A stretch of DNA of 64,000 nucleotides from JADJPG01 sp964491875 (GTDB taxonomy: Bacteria; Verrucomicrobiota; Verrucomicrobiia; Limisphaerales; JADJPG01), in contig CAZBIC010000006.1 in the NCBI GenBank assembly GCA_964491875.1, forward strand, positions 133,504-197,503, written 5' to 3'. The notes under the pieces were generated by a model, which saw nothing but the letters and a program-made list of their open reading frames with translations, was not told the origin of the DNA and searched no databases. Made by a program: the position numbers and the translations under genes. Shown here in pieces: positions 43,654-52,440 of the stretch (the first letter of the stretch is position 1; each line of letters starts with the position of its first letter).

Positions 43654-44187
43654 ATGAAGCTCCTGAAGAAGCTGCTGCTCGCGGTGATGGTGATTCCAAT
43701 CGCGATCATCATCCTCTCGTTGTTCCTCCCGTCCAAATATCGCGTCGAACGCACCGTCGTGATGCGCGCCAAGGCCGACGCCGTTTACGCACACGTCAGC
43801 ACGTTGAAACACTGGCCGGACTGGACGGCGTGGACGACCAACAAATATCCCGACATGAAGAATTCCTTCTCCGGACCAGAATCCGGCGTCGGCGCGACCT
43901 ACCATTGGGAAGGCCAGTCATCTGGCAGCGGCGTGCTGAAACTCATCCGCGCGGAGCCAGGCAAACGTCTCGACTACGAGTTGAACTTCGAGAACGGCAA
44001 GCACGTCTCCACTGGGGCCATCGTGATCGAACCCGAAGGCGAATCGCTCAAGGTGACGTGGTTCAATGAAGGCAGCCTCGGTTGGAATCCCGTCTCGCGT
44101 ATCTTCGGGCTGCTCATGGATGGCATGATGGGACCGGACTTCGAGGAAGGCCTGCGCAAGCTCCAGCAACGATTCGAATCCAAGTAA
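43654..44187 (+). CDS. SRPBCC (START-like) domain protein with N-terminal membrane anchor
   Basis: 177 residues. One N-terminal membrane segment (about 5-25, LLLAVMVIPIAIIILSLFLP) is followed by a helix-grip domain: RTVVMRAKADAVYAHVSTLKHWPDWTAWTTNKYPD, GATYHWEGQSSGSGVLKLI, LDYELNFENGKHVSTGAIVI and a C-terminal helix. Such domains bind hydrophobic ligands, but the ligand is unknown. Start at 43654 is chosen for the KLLKK plus hydrophobic anchor. Confidence 0.82.
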   Translation: MKLLKKLLLAVMVIPIAIIILSLFLPSKYRVERTVVMRAKADAVYAHVSTLKHWPDWTAWTTNKYPDMKNSFSGPESGVGATYHWEGQSSGSGVLKLIRAEPGKRLDYELNFENGKHVSTGAIVIEPEGESLKVTWFNEGSLGWNPVSRIFGLLMDGMMGPDFEEGLRKLQQRFESK

Positions 44188-44271
44188 GCGCGCGGGAGTA
44201 ACAGCCGCAGCTTGGAAAGCCTTTACGCAATCCCTCGTTGCGACTTCCACCGCGCCGCCTATAGTCAGCCC

Positions 44272-45285
44272 ATGTTCACGCCGGCCAACATCGGGCCCCT
44301 GTTGACGCTCCTTCGCCACGTCATCCCCGTTTTCGTCCTGCTGCTTTTTGCGATACCCCGGCTTCACTCCGCCGAGCCGATCGCCGCTCAGCCATCCGTC
44401 ATCGTCGTCGTAGGCGCACCAGGTGAAGAAGAGTATCGCCGCAGCTTCACCCAATGGGCCGCGAGCTGGGAGAAAGCAGCCAAGCAAGGCGGCGCGCAAT
44501 GCACGGTCATTGGACTGGGGAACGACGGTTCCAACACGGACCGCGAACAGCTCCAGAAGCAGCTGGCCGCCGAACCGAAGGAAGGCGCGGAGCTCTGGCT
44601 CGTGCTCATCGGCCACGGCACATTCGATGGCAAGGAAGCGAAGTTCAACCTGCGCAGCAACGACGTCGCCGCGACTGAACTGCTCGGCTGGCTGCAGCCG
44701 CTTCGCCGGCCCGTCGCCGTCATTAACACCGCATCCGCCAGCGCGCCCTTCCTCCAGAAACTTTCCTCGACCAATCGCGTCGTGATCACTGCGACGCGCA
44801 GTGGCAGCGAAGTAAACTTCGCGCGTTTCGGCCAATACCTTTCTACCGCCATCGGCGATACGACGGCGGACCTCGACAAGGACGGCCAGACGTCGTTGCT
44901 GGAAGCGTTCCTCATGGCATCTCGGCAGGTGAAGGAGTTTTACGATATTGAAGGCCGGCTCGCGACGGAGCATTCGCTGCTCGATGACACGGGCGATGCG
45001 TTGGGTACGCCGCCGGACTGGTTTCGCGGCGTGCGCGCCTCGAAGTCAGCCAAGGACGGCGCGGCGTTGGATGGCTTTCGCGCGCATCAATTTCATCTCG
45101 TACGAAGCGCGGCGGAGCAAAAGCTCCCCGCCGATGTGCGGGCGCGCCGCGATGAACTCGAACGCGAGATCATCAGCTTCCGCGCATCCAAGTCGAAGCT
45201 CTCCGAGGAGGAATATTACCAGAAGCTGGAAGTGATGCTTCTCGAACTGTCCCGCCTCTACGATTCGGCCGAGAAAAAGCCGTAG
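44272..45285 (+). CDS. Caspase/C13-fold secreted protein lacking the catalytic cysteine
   Basis: 337 residues from ATG 44272 with a signal peptide (HVIPVFVLLLFAIPRLHSAE). The order of motifs matches the caspase-like (clan CD) fold: a first strand SVIVVVGAPGEEEYRRSF, the His dyad strand WLVLIGHGTFDGKEAKF, then VAVINTASASAPFLQKLS where the cysteine would be expected (xxACxS reads TASASA), VVITATRSGSEV and ADLDKDGQTSLLEAFLMAS, a typical Ca-binding-like loop. The Cys is replaced by Ser, so it may be inactive as a protease. A C-terminal helical part is Arg/Glu-rich. Its function is unknown. Confidence 0.65.
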   Translation: MFTPANIGPLLTLLRHVIPVFVLLLFAIPRLHSAEPIAAQPSVIVVVGAPGEEEYRRSFTQWAASWEKAAKQGGAQCTVIGLGNDGSNTDREQLQKQLAAEPKEGAELWLVLIGHGTFDGKEAKFNLRSNDVAATELLGWLQPLRRPVAVINTASASAPFLQKLSSTNRVVITATRSGSEVNFARFGQYLSTAIGDTTADLDKDGQTSLLEAFLMASRQVKEFYDIEGRLATEHSLLDDTGDALGTPPDWFRGVRASKSAKDGAALDGFRAHQFHLVRSAAEQKLPADVRARRDELEREIISFRASKSKLSEEEYYQKLEVMLLELSRLYDSAEKKP

Positions 45286-45307
45286 CGCCTGAACATTCTC
45301 GCGTCTA

Positions 45308-46069
45308 TCAGGACTTGGGCAGTGCGGAGATCTCTTCCTTGAGATTCGCCTCTTGCGCCGTCAGCGCCAGGAACGTCTGCTCCAGCACACCGGTCGAACC
45401 ACTCTGTCGGCGCAGCTCGTCACGATTGCCCACTGCCACCAGCCGGCCTTGATGAATGATGCCGATGCGATCCGCCATCTCCTCCGCCACACTGAGTTGA
45501 TGCGTCGAGAGAAAGACCGTCATTCCCTGCAGCGAGCGTTCCTTCAACACGTCCTTCACCACGCGCGCATGATGCGGATCGAGCCCCACCATCGGTTCGT
45601 CGATCACGAACACTTCCGGATCGTGCAACAGCGCGGAGACGATCGCGACACGCTGGCGGGTGCCGTGGGAGAGACCTTCAATGGGTTTGCGAAGGTAGGA
45701 CTCGAGATTGAAGCGCTGGACCAGTCCGGTCGCCTTCGCTTCAAGCGTCGCCTCGTCCATGCGAAACATCCGGCCGGTGAAGCGGATGAATTCCCACGGC
45801 GTGAGCTTGTCGTAGAGGAACGGAAAATCCGGCACGTAGGCGAGACGACGGCGCACTTCGAGCGGCTGCGTCTGAACATCGTAGCCGGCAACCACCGCGG
45901 TGCCCGATGTCGGCTTGATGAGACCGGTGAGAATCTTGATCGTCGTGGTCTTGCCCGCTGCATTGGGACCGAGCACCGCGAAGAACTCGCCACGTCCCAC
46001 GGTCAGACTGATGTCGTTCACGGCGACGAGGTCGCCGAAGCGTTTCACGATGTTCTTGAGCTCGATCAT
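45308..46069 (-). CDS. ABC transporter ATPase subunit
   Basis: 253 residues. Walker A GPNAAGKTT, Q-loop LAYVPDFPFLYDKLT, signature LSHGTRQRVAIVSAL (His-Gly-Thr in place of Gly-Gly-Gln), Walker B VFVIDEPMVGLD and the H-loop STHQLSVAEEMADRIGII. It belongs to the CcmA/NatA-like group of ATPases for ABC-2 permeases. The permease is not obvious in this window: the neighbouring gene product has only one clear helix. It is the last gene of a long minus-strand run and begins six bases after the preceding stop. Confidence 0.92.
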   Translation of the reverse strand: MIELKNIVKRFGDLVAVNDISLTVGRGEFFAVLGPNAAGKTTTIKILTGLIKPTSGTAVVAGYDVQTQPLEVRRRLAYVPDFPFLYDKLTPWEFIRFTGRMFRMDEATLEAKATGLVQRFNLESYLRKPIEGLSHGTRQRVAIVSALLHDPEVFVIDEPMVGLDPHHARVVKDVLKERSLQGMTVFLSTHQLSVAEEMADRIGIIHQGRLVAVGNRDELRRQSGSTGVLEQTFLALTAQEANLKEEISALPKS

Positions 46070-46075
46070 GTCGGG

Positions 46076-46888
46076 CTAAATGCTGAGCAGCGCTTCGTTG
46101 GTCAGGACAATTTCGTCCGGCAGATCGACGCGCAACAACTCGCCCACCGGGCTGACGAAGAGCACCATCTTCAGGCGCTCCAGCAATCGCGTCTCGATGC
46201 GGTAGACGCGAACCAGGTTGTTGCCGATTTTCAGACGGTCGCTGGAGGCTTCCCAATTCAATCGGAAGCCCTCGGCCCCGGCGCCGGGCAGTTTCAGCGG
46301 AATGCCCAGCGCGGCCAGCATCGCGGGTGCAGCGCCGCCGCCGATCTCGCGCACGAGCTTGTCCGGATTGCGCAGGTCCGCTTCGGTGAAGGTTCGCTCG
46401 GTCAATCGCTCGCCATCATCCGCCACAAACTTCACGCTGCGGGTTGCGTTCGACGCGACGATCTCCCACGAGAACGGTTTGAGGGTAAGCTTGACGCTGA
46501 ACTCCTGCCAGTTCTGGTTCGTGTTCAACTCGAGGTGGCAGCTGAAGCGCAGGCGGCTCAGATCATCCATCGAGATCGTACCGTCGAAATCAATCGTGTA
46601 ACCGGTGAGCGCCTTGACCATGCCTTCCGGCGGCATTTCGTCGATGACCTTGCCCGTGCTCACCGCTTCGCCGACGGTGGCGGCCCAGTGCGCGCGTCCG
46701 ACCTTCACACCGCGATGGCGAATCTCCATGTAGGAGTTGTCGGGCGAGGTGAGAACTTTCTCCCACACCAGTTCGGCAGGGACCGGCGCGCCGAACTGTC
46801 CGCGGGCACCGTACTCGGATCGCCACAACATCACGTTCATCGTGACGAAGAACGCGGTGACGATCAGGAAGATGATCCGGAAACGCAT
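46076..46888 (-). CDS. Membrane-anchored or secreted protein of unknown function
   Basis: 270 residues. One N-terminal hydrophobic segment (IIFLIVTAFFVTMNVMLW) serves as signal or anchor. The rest is rich in strands (VKVGRAHWAATVGEAVSTGKVID, GTISMDDLSRLRFSCHLELN), ends with a beta-type segment DEIVLTNEALLSI. It could be a lipid-binding beta-sandwich-type protein. No family recognised. It is five bases from its upstream neighbour and six from the ABC ATPase gene, so all three are surely co-transcribed. Confidence 0.6.
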   Translation of the reverse strand: MRFRIIFLIVTAFFVTMNVMLWRSEYGARGQFGAPVPAELVWEKVLTSPDNSYMEIRHRGVKVGRAHWAATVGEAVSTGKVIDEMPPEGMVKALTGYTIDFDGTISMDDLSRLRFSCHLELNTNQNWQEFSVKLTLKPFSWEIVASNATRSVKFVADDGERLTERTFTEADLRNPDKLVREIGGGAAPAMLAALGIPLKLPGAGAEGFRLNWEASSDRLKIGNNLVRVYRIETRLLERLKMVLFVSPVGELLRVDLPDEIVLTNEALLSI

Positions 46889-46893
46889 GGGAG

Positions 46894-47682
46894 CTATTGC
46901 GCCGGGACGTTCAGGGTCTGCCCAATTTTCATGCGGCGTGGGTCCAGGCCGGGATTCGCCGCGAGCAACGAGCCAGGCTTCACGGAGTAACGCTTGGCAA
47001 TGGACGTGACAGTTTCTCCCGCCCGCACGACGTGAGTCCGACCGCGGGTGCCGCTCGTTCCCGATGGGGAACCGGTGGTTGGTGATGGCACTGTCGTGCG
47101 GCTTCCGACGCTGGTTTCTGATCCGGACGGAGGGGCTGACGAACCCGATGGCGATGGAACTTCGCGGCCGGTCGGAGTCGCATTCCCCGTAATGGGAGCG
47201 ATGGGACGGCTCGCCAGCTGGGCTTGCAGCTGTTCCACCTGACTGCGCAGGGCGGCATTCTGCGCACGGAGATTTTCGGTTTCTCGTAGGACGTTGGGAT
47301 TGATGATCGCGAGCGAGTCCGCTTTCACGAGCTCCTGTTTGCAGCCCGGGATCCGTTGGCGAATGATCTCCGCAGGATGCCCGTTCGGGCGAAGCTTCAG
47401 AGCCTTGTTGTAGTGGTAAAGCGCCGTGGCGTAATCGCTCTCCCGTTGTTCGTAGAGCACGCCGAGTTCAAAGTGCGCGAAGGCCGAACGCGGATTGTCC
47501 TCCACCGCGCGCTCGAAGGATTCGATGGCTCCCTTGTAGTCGAGCGCACCAAGCTTTTCCTTGCCCGCCAGGTAATGGGGATTCCTCTGCTCGTCGAGCT
47601 GGGTTTCGGCAGTTGGTGTGCAACCGGACATCCAGAGACAAAGCATCAGCATCAGTGCAGGGCACCGCAGGCGGATCGACAT
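46894..47682 (-). CDS. TPR and LysM domain lipoprotein
   Basis: 262 residues with a lipobox (LWMSGC, Cys21). Two TPR-like motifs (GALDYKGAIESFERAVEDNPRSAFAHFELG; YATALYHYNKALKLRPNG) occupy residues 40-105. A coiled-coil with repeated ALRSQVEQLQAQLAS follows, then a Ser/Pro/Thr-rich spacer (150-215), and a LysM domain at the end (HVVRAGETVTSIAKRYSVKPGSLLAANPGLDPRRMKIGQTLNVP). The LysM binds peptidoglycan, so the protein bridges the outer membrane and cell wall and may hold partner proteins through TPRs. Confidence 0.88.
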   Translation of the reverse strand: MSIRLRCPALMLMLCLWMSGCTPTAETQLDEQRNPHYLAGKEKLGALDYKGAIESFERAVEDNPRSAFAHFELGVLYEQRESDYATALYHYNKALKLRPNGHPAEIIRQRIPGCKQELVKADSLAIINPNVLRETENLRAQNAALRSQVEQLQAQLASRPIAPITGNATPTGREVPSPSGSSAPPSGSETSVGSRTTVPSPTTGSPSGTSGTRGRTHVVRAGETVTSIAKRYSVKPGSLLAANPGLDPRRMKIGQTLNVPAQ

Positions 47683-47767
47683 GGGCGCACGCTAAACGAA
47701 GGCTCGCAGTGGTGCAATGGGGATGAGAATCGCTGCGGGAAGAACCGCGCCGCTGATGTTCACGCGT

Positions 47768-48658
47768 TCAGGACGAGAAGGGATTCGCCGGCCCGGGCGG
47801 CTTTTCATCGCCGAACGGATTGCGTGTGACTTTCGGAATCGCATCGCTTGCTCGCGGAAGCCGCAGCGGACTGGCGACGATGTACGCCCAGCCCACGACG
47901 ATGTGAAGACTGAAGAGCCACAGGAAACGGAGCAGATCGACGATCCCCAGTCCGTAGAGGAGGATCGATCCTCCTGCGATCAACCCCGCCGGGATCAACG
48001 CCGCGGCGCAGAGCTTCCAGCTGCCCGACAGAGTCAGGCGACGATCCTTGAAGAACGCGTAGACGCGCACGAATGCAAAGTAGAGTGTCGCCAGCGAGAA
48101 CCAGCTGAAGAACAACCAAGCCACCACGCCGAGGCCGGCCATCCAAAGAATCATCGGCTGCCACGCGCCCCAGCGGGATTGCAGTTCAGGCCGGTTGAAC
48201 TGGATGGTGGAATCCTTCGGATAGTCAAAGTTCAGGCAGCCGAAGACGGAACAGAACGCGACGTTGCGTCGATGAAACTCAACGCGCAGATCCGTCGCAA
48301 CGCTCGGCGTGCCGACGCCATCAATGTCGATGACGATCGCGAGGAAGCGGTTCTCCGCCAGCGGCAGCGTCGAGGTGTGCGGCGTGCTGAGCTGCTGGTT
48401 CAGGATGTGTCCCTGATCCGGGAGCTGGGAGATCGCCTCGCGAACGATGGGAAACCAGTTCGCCGTCACGAACCACAGGACACACCAGGCAATCAACCCA
48501 GCTGCGATCAGCTGAACAAACAGGAGGCGGCCGATTCTGGCCGTGGCAAACGCAGCAATGCCGGAGGGCGTGATCGGCTGCCAGGCAAGGGACGGAGCCC
48601 GAACTTCGGGCGGAGATTCGGGAATGTCAGACGACGTCTTGTTTTCGTCCGTTGACAT
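47768..48658 (-). CDS. Multi-pass membrane protein of unknown function
   Basis: 296 residues with about five membrane segments (47-70, 172-195, 200-215, 225-250, 250-272) and Pro-rich cytoplasmic ends. The large loop between the first two segments contains CSVFGCLNFDYPKDS, which may form a disulfide outside. No family recognised. It lies nine bases downstream of the following conserved gene and could supply membrane partners for the orphan ABC ATPase, but this is speculation. Confidence 0.55.
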   Translation of the reverse strand: MSTDENKTSSDIPESPPEVRAPSLAWQPITPSGIAAFATARIGRLLFVQLIAAGLIAWCVLWFVTANWFPIVREAISQLPDQGHILNQQLSTPHTSTLPLAENRFLAIVIDIDGVGTPSVATDLRVEFHRRNVAFCSVFGCLNFDYPKDSTIQFNRPELQSRWGAWQPMILWMAGLGVVAWLFFSWFSLATLYFAFVRVYAFFKDRRLTLSGSWKLCAAALIPAGLIAGGSILLYGLGIVDLLRFLWLFSLHIVVGWAYIVASPLRLPRASDAIPKVTRNPFGDEKPPGPANPFSS

Positions 48659-48667
48659 TCGGCCGGA

Positions 48668-49096
48668 TCATTTGGTCTGCGTTTGCTGACCCTGGTTCGG
48701 GGGCTGCACGACGACGAGGTTGATGGGATAGCGGATCTTCATCACGTCATCGACGAGCACTTCGAGGAAGTAGGCACCGGGCGTGGTGAACTCGATGTTG
48801 CCGAACAACGTCACCGTGGTGGCGTTGATGCCGGGATTGTTCATCTGGAACTTCACCTCGCTCTTGCGCAGCACGGTGCTCTGGTCCGGCGCGATGAGGC
48901 GGACGCTTTCCGTGAACGTGCCGACGCCGGCCGTCCAGCGATTGAACACCGTCAGCTTGGAGGCGGTGATCGGAACTTGCGGCACGCGGACGAAATCAAT
49001 CACGCCGATGAGGAAGAAGTTGCCATTGGCTTCCTGACGCACTTCTTCGCACAGCAGGGAGGACTGGAGGTCGGGGAGAATTCGAGTTGGAGTCAT
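48668..49096 (-). CDS. Conserved hypothetical protein (possibly DUF6941)
   Basis: 142 residues, soluble, mostly strands: RILPDLQSSLLCEEVRQEANGNFFLIGVIDFVRVPQVP and YFLEVLVDDVMKIRYPINLVVVQ. The opening and 'IGVIDFVRVP' recall a conserved family that I remember as DUF6941; this name is from memory and not checked. It is likely a single beta-sandwich domain. It lies between folD and the membrane protein gene in the minus-strand run. Confidence 0.6.
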   Translation of the reverse strand: MTPTRILPDLQSSLLCEEVRQEANGNFFLIGVIDFVRVPQVPITASKLTVFNRWTAGVGTFTESVRLIAPDQSTVLRKSEVKFQMNNPGINATTVTLFGNIEFTTPGAYFLEVLVDDVMKIRYPINLVVVQPPNQGQQTQTK

Positions 49097-49135
49097 ATCA
49101 AGTTTTCGATGGTATCGGTCTGAGAAGCGCCCGGC

Positions 49136-50023
49136 TCAAGCCTGGATCGCCTGTTCGGCGGCGCGGACAGTATTCTGCATCAGCATGGCGATCGTCATCG
49201 GCCCGACGCCGCCCGGGTTCGGAGTAATCTTGCCCGCGATCGGCTGCACATTGGCGAAGTCGACATCGCCCACGAGACGGCTGCCATCCTTCGCCGTGGG
49301 ATCCGCGATGCGATTCACGCCCACGTCGATGACCACCGCCCCGGGCTTCACCATGTCGGCCTTCACAAAATGCGCAACGCCCATCGCCGCGATCAAAATG
49401 TCCGCGCGACGGCAGTGCGCAGCAACGTCGCGCGTGCGCGAGTGGCAGAGGGTCACGGTCGCGTTGGCGTGCTTCGATTTCTGGCACAACATCGCGGCCA
49501 TCGGTTTGCCGACAATATCGCCGCGACCGAGCACGGCCACTTCAGCACCGTCGGTTACGACGCCACTGCGAATGAGCAGCTGCTGAACGCCCGCCGGCGT
49601 GCAGGGTGCAAATCCACTGGGCTCACCCAGCATCAGCTTGCCGACATTGACGGGATGAAAGCCATCGACGTCCTTCGTCGGCAGCACTGTGGAGTAAACC
49701 GTCGCGGAATTGATGTGCGGAGGAAGCGGCGCTTGAACCAGAATGCCGTGCAAGCGCGGATCAGCATTCAACTTTGCCAGCAGCGCCAGCAGTTCGTCCT
49801 GGGTGGTGGCTTGCGGGAGGACGTAGGTCTCCGAGAAAAAGCCGAGACGCTTGCACGTTTTCTCCTTCATCCCGACGTAAACCTTCGACGCGGGATCCTC
49901 ACCCACGCGAACGAACGCGAGTCCGGGCTGAACGCCGCGTGACAAAAGAGCAGCGACGCGCTGGTAGGTTTCCGCGTGGAGTTGAACCGCGATGGCCCGT
50001 CCGTCGATGAGGTTCGTCAGCAC
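49136..50023 (-). CDS. folD: Methylenetetrahydrofolate dehydrogenase/cyclohydrolase
   Basis: 295 residues, the family length. The catalytic Lys is in SKVYVGMKEKTCKRLGF, Gln in VQAPLPPHI, Asp in PTKDVDGFHPVNVGKL. The nucleotide-binding part has VLGRGDIVGKPMAAML and the C-terminus PNPGGVGPMTIAML. It links 5,10-methylene- and 10-formyl-tetrahydrofolate for one-carbon supply. It lies five bases after the SH3 protein gene and is the metabolic gene of an otherwise envelope-related operon. Confidence 0.97.
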   Translation of the reverse strand: MLTNLIDGRAIAVQLHAETYQRVAALLSRGVQPGLAFVRVGEDPASKVYVGMKEKTCKRLGFFSETYVLPQATTQDELLALLAKLNADPRLHGILVQAPLPPHINSATVYSTVLPTKDVDGFHPVNVGKLMLGEPSGFAPCTPAGVQQLLIRSGVVTDGAEVAVLGRGDIVGKPMAAMLCQKSKHANATVTLCHSRTRDVAAHCRRADILIAAMGVAHFVKADMVKPGAVVIDVGVNRIADPTAKDGSRLVGDVDFANVQPIAGKITPNPGGVGPMTIAMLMQNTVRAAEQAIQA

Positions 50024-50028
50024 TGCAA

Positions 50029-51186
50029 TTACTGCTGAGGCACCACTTCGATGGAATCGATGTTGATCACCGGCGTGTTCGGCCAGCGTTCGTCGAGGAT
50101 TTCCTCACCGGTCACGATGACGCGTTGCAGCTGCATCGACTTCACCGTGATATTGGTGTTCGGACTGAAGAGGTAGTTGATCGTCTTGTTGTTATCGAGG
50201 CTGCGCAGGACGAAATAGGTCGGAGCCTGAATGCTCGCACTGCCCTTGATGATGCCTTCGCGCGTGACGATGCGCTTCAAGGGGGGCTCGTCGACCACTG
50301 GCGGAGGAGGAGTAACCGGAGCAGGGCTCGCCACGGTTTCCGTCGGAAGCGGAGGAGGAGGAACGACCACTGGCGGCGGAGTGACTGGCGCTGCCGGCGG
50401 AGGGGTGATGGTTTCAGCCGGAGGAATTGCCACCGCAGGCGATGTCACCACGGCGACTTCTGTCGGCGGCGGAATGACGACCGGGGGCGCAGGCGGATTG
50501 GCCTTGGCCAGTGCGGGACCAAGGTCAGCCGGATCCGTGGAAAGCAAATGGGCGGCAACAAACGCGTAGGAATTGGTCGGCGCCTCGATCTTCGTCCAGT
50601 CGCCCTTCGTCTCGACGGTCTTAACTACAGTGCCGCGATCGATGCGACCAAGGACGCTGTAATTCTCTCCCGGACCGCTGCGGACATTGAGGCGCTTGGG
50701 AACGACGGCCTTGTCGGCGTTAAGGAACTGGCTGTTCACCCAAACCACGCTGCCGGCTGGAAGCGCGATCTTCGCCCAGCGTCCAGGCTCGTCGGTCTTG
50801 GATTTCTTAAGCGTGATCTCCTCGACAACAGTGACAACGTCACCGCGCTTCAGGTGAGTGACGATCTCGCTGTTAATGGCGGCCTGGCCACGGACATTGA
50901 CATTCTTCTCACGGGCCACGGCGGGTCCCGGCGTCAACGGCGACGTTGATTTGACGGGCTCGACGGATTTGGGCGCGGCTTTCTTTTCGGGGGCCGCCTT
51001 CTTGGCGGCGGCCTTCTTCGTCGCACTCTTGGAAGCGGGTTTTGTGGCCAGCGGAGCGGGGGTGTCGCCAGCGGGAATAACTGGAGGTTGCGGGTCCTGC
51101 GGTGCAGTCACCGGAGCCTGCGCCAGAATAGTTTCGGCAAGCAGGCTGAACGAAAGGACTGCAAACATCCAATGTTTCAGTTTCAT
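50029..51186 (-). CDS. Bacterial SH3-domain protein with Pro-rich region
   Basis: 385 residues from ATG 51186, which gives a signal peptide (MKLKHWMFAVLSFSLLAETILAQA). An Ala/Lys-rich segment (SATKKAAAKKAAPEKK) precedes two SH3b domains (NVNVRGQAAINSEIVTHLKRGDVVTVVE; LNVRSGPGENYSVLGRIDRGTVVKTVE). A long proline-rich stretch (about 245-310) leads to a C-terminal domain (EGIIKGSASIQAPTYFVLRSLDN) that could bind cell wall or a partner. SH3b modules often bind peptidoglycan. Its ATG overlaps the stop of the pseudouridine synthase gene as ATGA. Confidence 0.85.
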   Translation of the reverse strand: MKLKHWMFAVLSFSLLAETILAQAPVTAPQDPQPPVIPAGDTPAPLATKPASKSATKKAAAKKAAPEKKAAPKSVEPVKSTSPLTPGPAVAREKNVNVRGQAAINSEIVTHLKRGDVVTVVEEITLKKSKTDEPGRWAKIALPAGSVVWVNSQFLNADKAVVPKRLNVRSGPGENYSVLGRIDRGTVVKTVETKGDWTKIEAPTNSYAFVAAHLLSTDPADLGPALAKANPPAPPVVIPPPTEVAVVTSPAVAIPPAETITPPPAAPVTPPPVVVPPPPLPTETVASPAPVTPPPPVVDEPPLKRIVTREGIIKGSASIQAPTYFVLRSLDNNKTINYLFSPNTNITVKSMQLQRVIVTGEEILDERWPNTPVINIDSIEVVPQQ

Positions 51187-51890
51187 ATCGGCGCAAGTAG
51201 AGATTTTATCTCTGGTTCTGTCAACGCCCGCCATTTACCAAGCGGTAGTTCGCCCAATTTTATGCGGCCAATCTGGATGCGTTGCAGGCGGGTGACTTCA
51301 AGTTCCTGAGAGGCGAAGAGCCGGCGCACTTCGCGATTGCGGCCCTCGGCGAGTTCCAACTCCACGACACTGTGGCTGTTGTTGGCAGAAATGATGCGCG
51401 CCTTCTCGGCTTTCAGAGTTTCGCCGGCGTCCTCGATGCCCTCCAGAAACCGGCGGGTCATTTTGGACTCCACTTTGCCCTCCACCGTCGCGCGGTAAAT
51501 TTTGCGGACACCATAGCGCGGATGAGTGAGTCGCAGGGCGAAGTCCCCGTCGTTGGTGAGGAAGAGGAGGCCTTCGCTTTCACGATCGAGCCTGCCAACG
51601 GGGACCAAGTGGGACCACTCCGTCGGCAGCAGATCAAGAATGGTGCTCCGGCTCAGTTCATCTTTGCGTGTGCAGAGGAACCCGGGTGGTTTGTTGAGGG
51701 CGATGTAAATCTTGCGGCGGGCCTTAAGGGGACGTCCATCCAGCTCCACGACGTCTCGACCGGGCTCGATCTTGGTGCCGAGAGTTTGGACAACGCGCCC
51801 GTTAACCGAGACACGTCCTTCGAGGATAATGGCCTCACTGGCGCGGCGGGAGGCCACGCCGGATTCGGCAAGGAATTTTTGGAGGCGCAT
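51183..51890 (-). CDS. rluB: RNA pseudouridine synthase, RluB/RsuA type
   Basis: 235 residues from ATG 51890 (MRLQKFLAESGVASRR); an ATG 36 bases upstream adds a non-conserved piece. An S4 domain (1-65) is followed by the catalytic domain with Asp in PVGRLDRESEGLLFLTNDG, IALNKPPGFLCT and GRNREVRRLF. It modifies 23S or 16S rRNA uridines. Separation of RluB from RluE/RsuA is not safe from sequence. It starts 97 bases after the small basic protein gene. Confidence 0.9.
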   Translation of the reverse strand: MRLQKFLAESGVASRRASEAIILEGRVSVNGRVVQTLGTKIEPGRDVVELDGRPLKARRKIYIALNKPPGFLCTRKDELSRSTILDLLPTEWSHLVPVGRLDRESEGLLFLTNDGDFALRLTHPRYGVRKIYRATVEGKVESKMTRRFLEGIEDAGETLKAEKARIISANNSHSVVELELAEGRNREVRRLFASQELEVTRLQRIQIGRIKLGELPLGKWRALTEPEIKSLLAPI

Positions 51891-51987
51891 GGAAATTACG
51901 AATTGCGAACCGACCAGTACAAACACGAAAACGGCCGATGGGCGGCCGTATCATGCGGGAGTCGCCATTCGGAACTCGAAATTTCGC

Positions 51988-52143
51988 TCAGGCTTCCGGC
52001 TTCGTCTTGCGAAGGCCGGTGACGCGGTCCCCCGCCTTCCACTGGCTGCGCTTCTTGAGCAGGGCCACGCGCTCAAAGCGCTTCAGGACGTTCCGTTTTG
52101 CGCCCAGAGTGCTGGCGGTGCGCAGGCTGCGATGCTGTGACAT
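51988..52143 (-). CDS. Small basic protein of Verrucomicrobia/Chlamydia type
   Basis: 51 residues from ATG 52143: MSQHRSLRTASTLGAKRNVLKRFERVALLKKRSQW and a basic tail. This pattern ('HRSLR..S.L...RNVLKR.ERV..L') matches a short family known to me as TIGR04137, found in Verrucomicrobia, Planctomycetes and Chlamydiae and probably ribosome-associated. A longer in-frame start exists but is not conserved. It heads the run of minus-strand genes and lies next to an rRNA pseudouridine synthase, consistent with a ribosome-linked role. Confidence 0.8.
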   Translation of the reverse strand: MSQHRSLRTASTLGAKRNVLKRFERVALLKKRSQWKAGDRVTGLRKTKPEA

Positions 52144-52440
52144 AAATTTGTTTCGGTGCGCCGGTCGGCCGGCAGTTTTGACGTAACAAACGACCCACTG
52201 GCTAAAACTTGCCGCTTCCCGATTCGAAGCGGACGGGGTTTCTACCACGGCACCTTCGGGAATGCCAATGGTTTCTTTTCCATTTGCGGCTAATGGGATG
52301 CCGGTTTCTGCCGAATTAAGCCATGGAAACAGCCCCGGGAGCCGGTGAGCCGGCGCAGTTGGCCTTGGCCATGCTGAACCTGTGGCGAATCACGCGGTGC
52401 GCGTTTACGCCGCGAATAACTTGGAAACCAAACTGATCTG

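Noticed and set aside
52323..52436. 37-codon frame ending four bases before the TPR/GspE-N gene
   Set aside because: No Shine-Dalgarno or recognisable peptide; could be a leader peptide but there is nothing beyond an open frame to support it.
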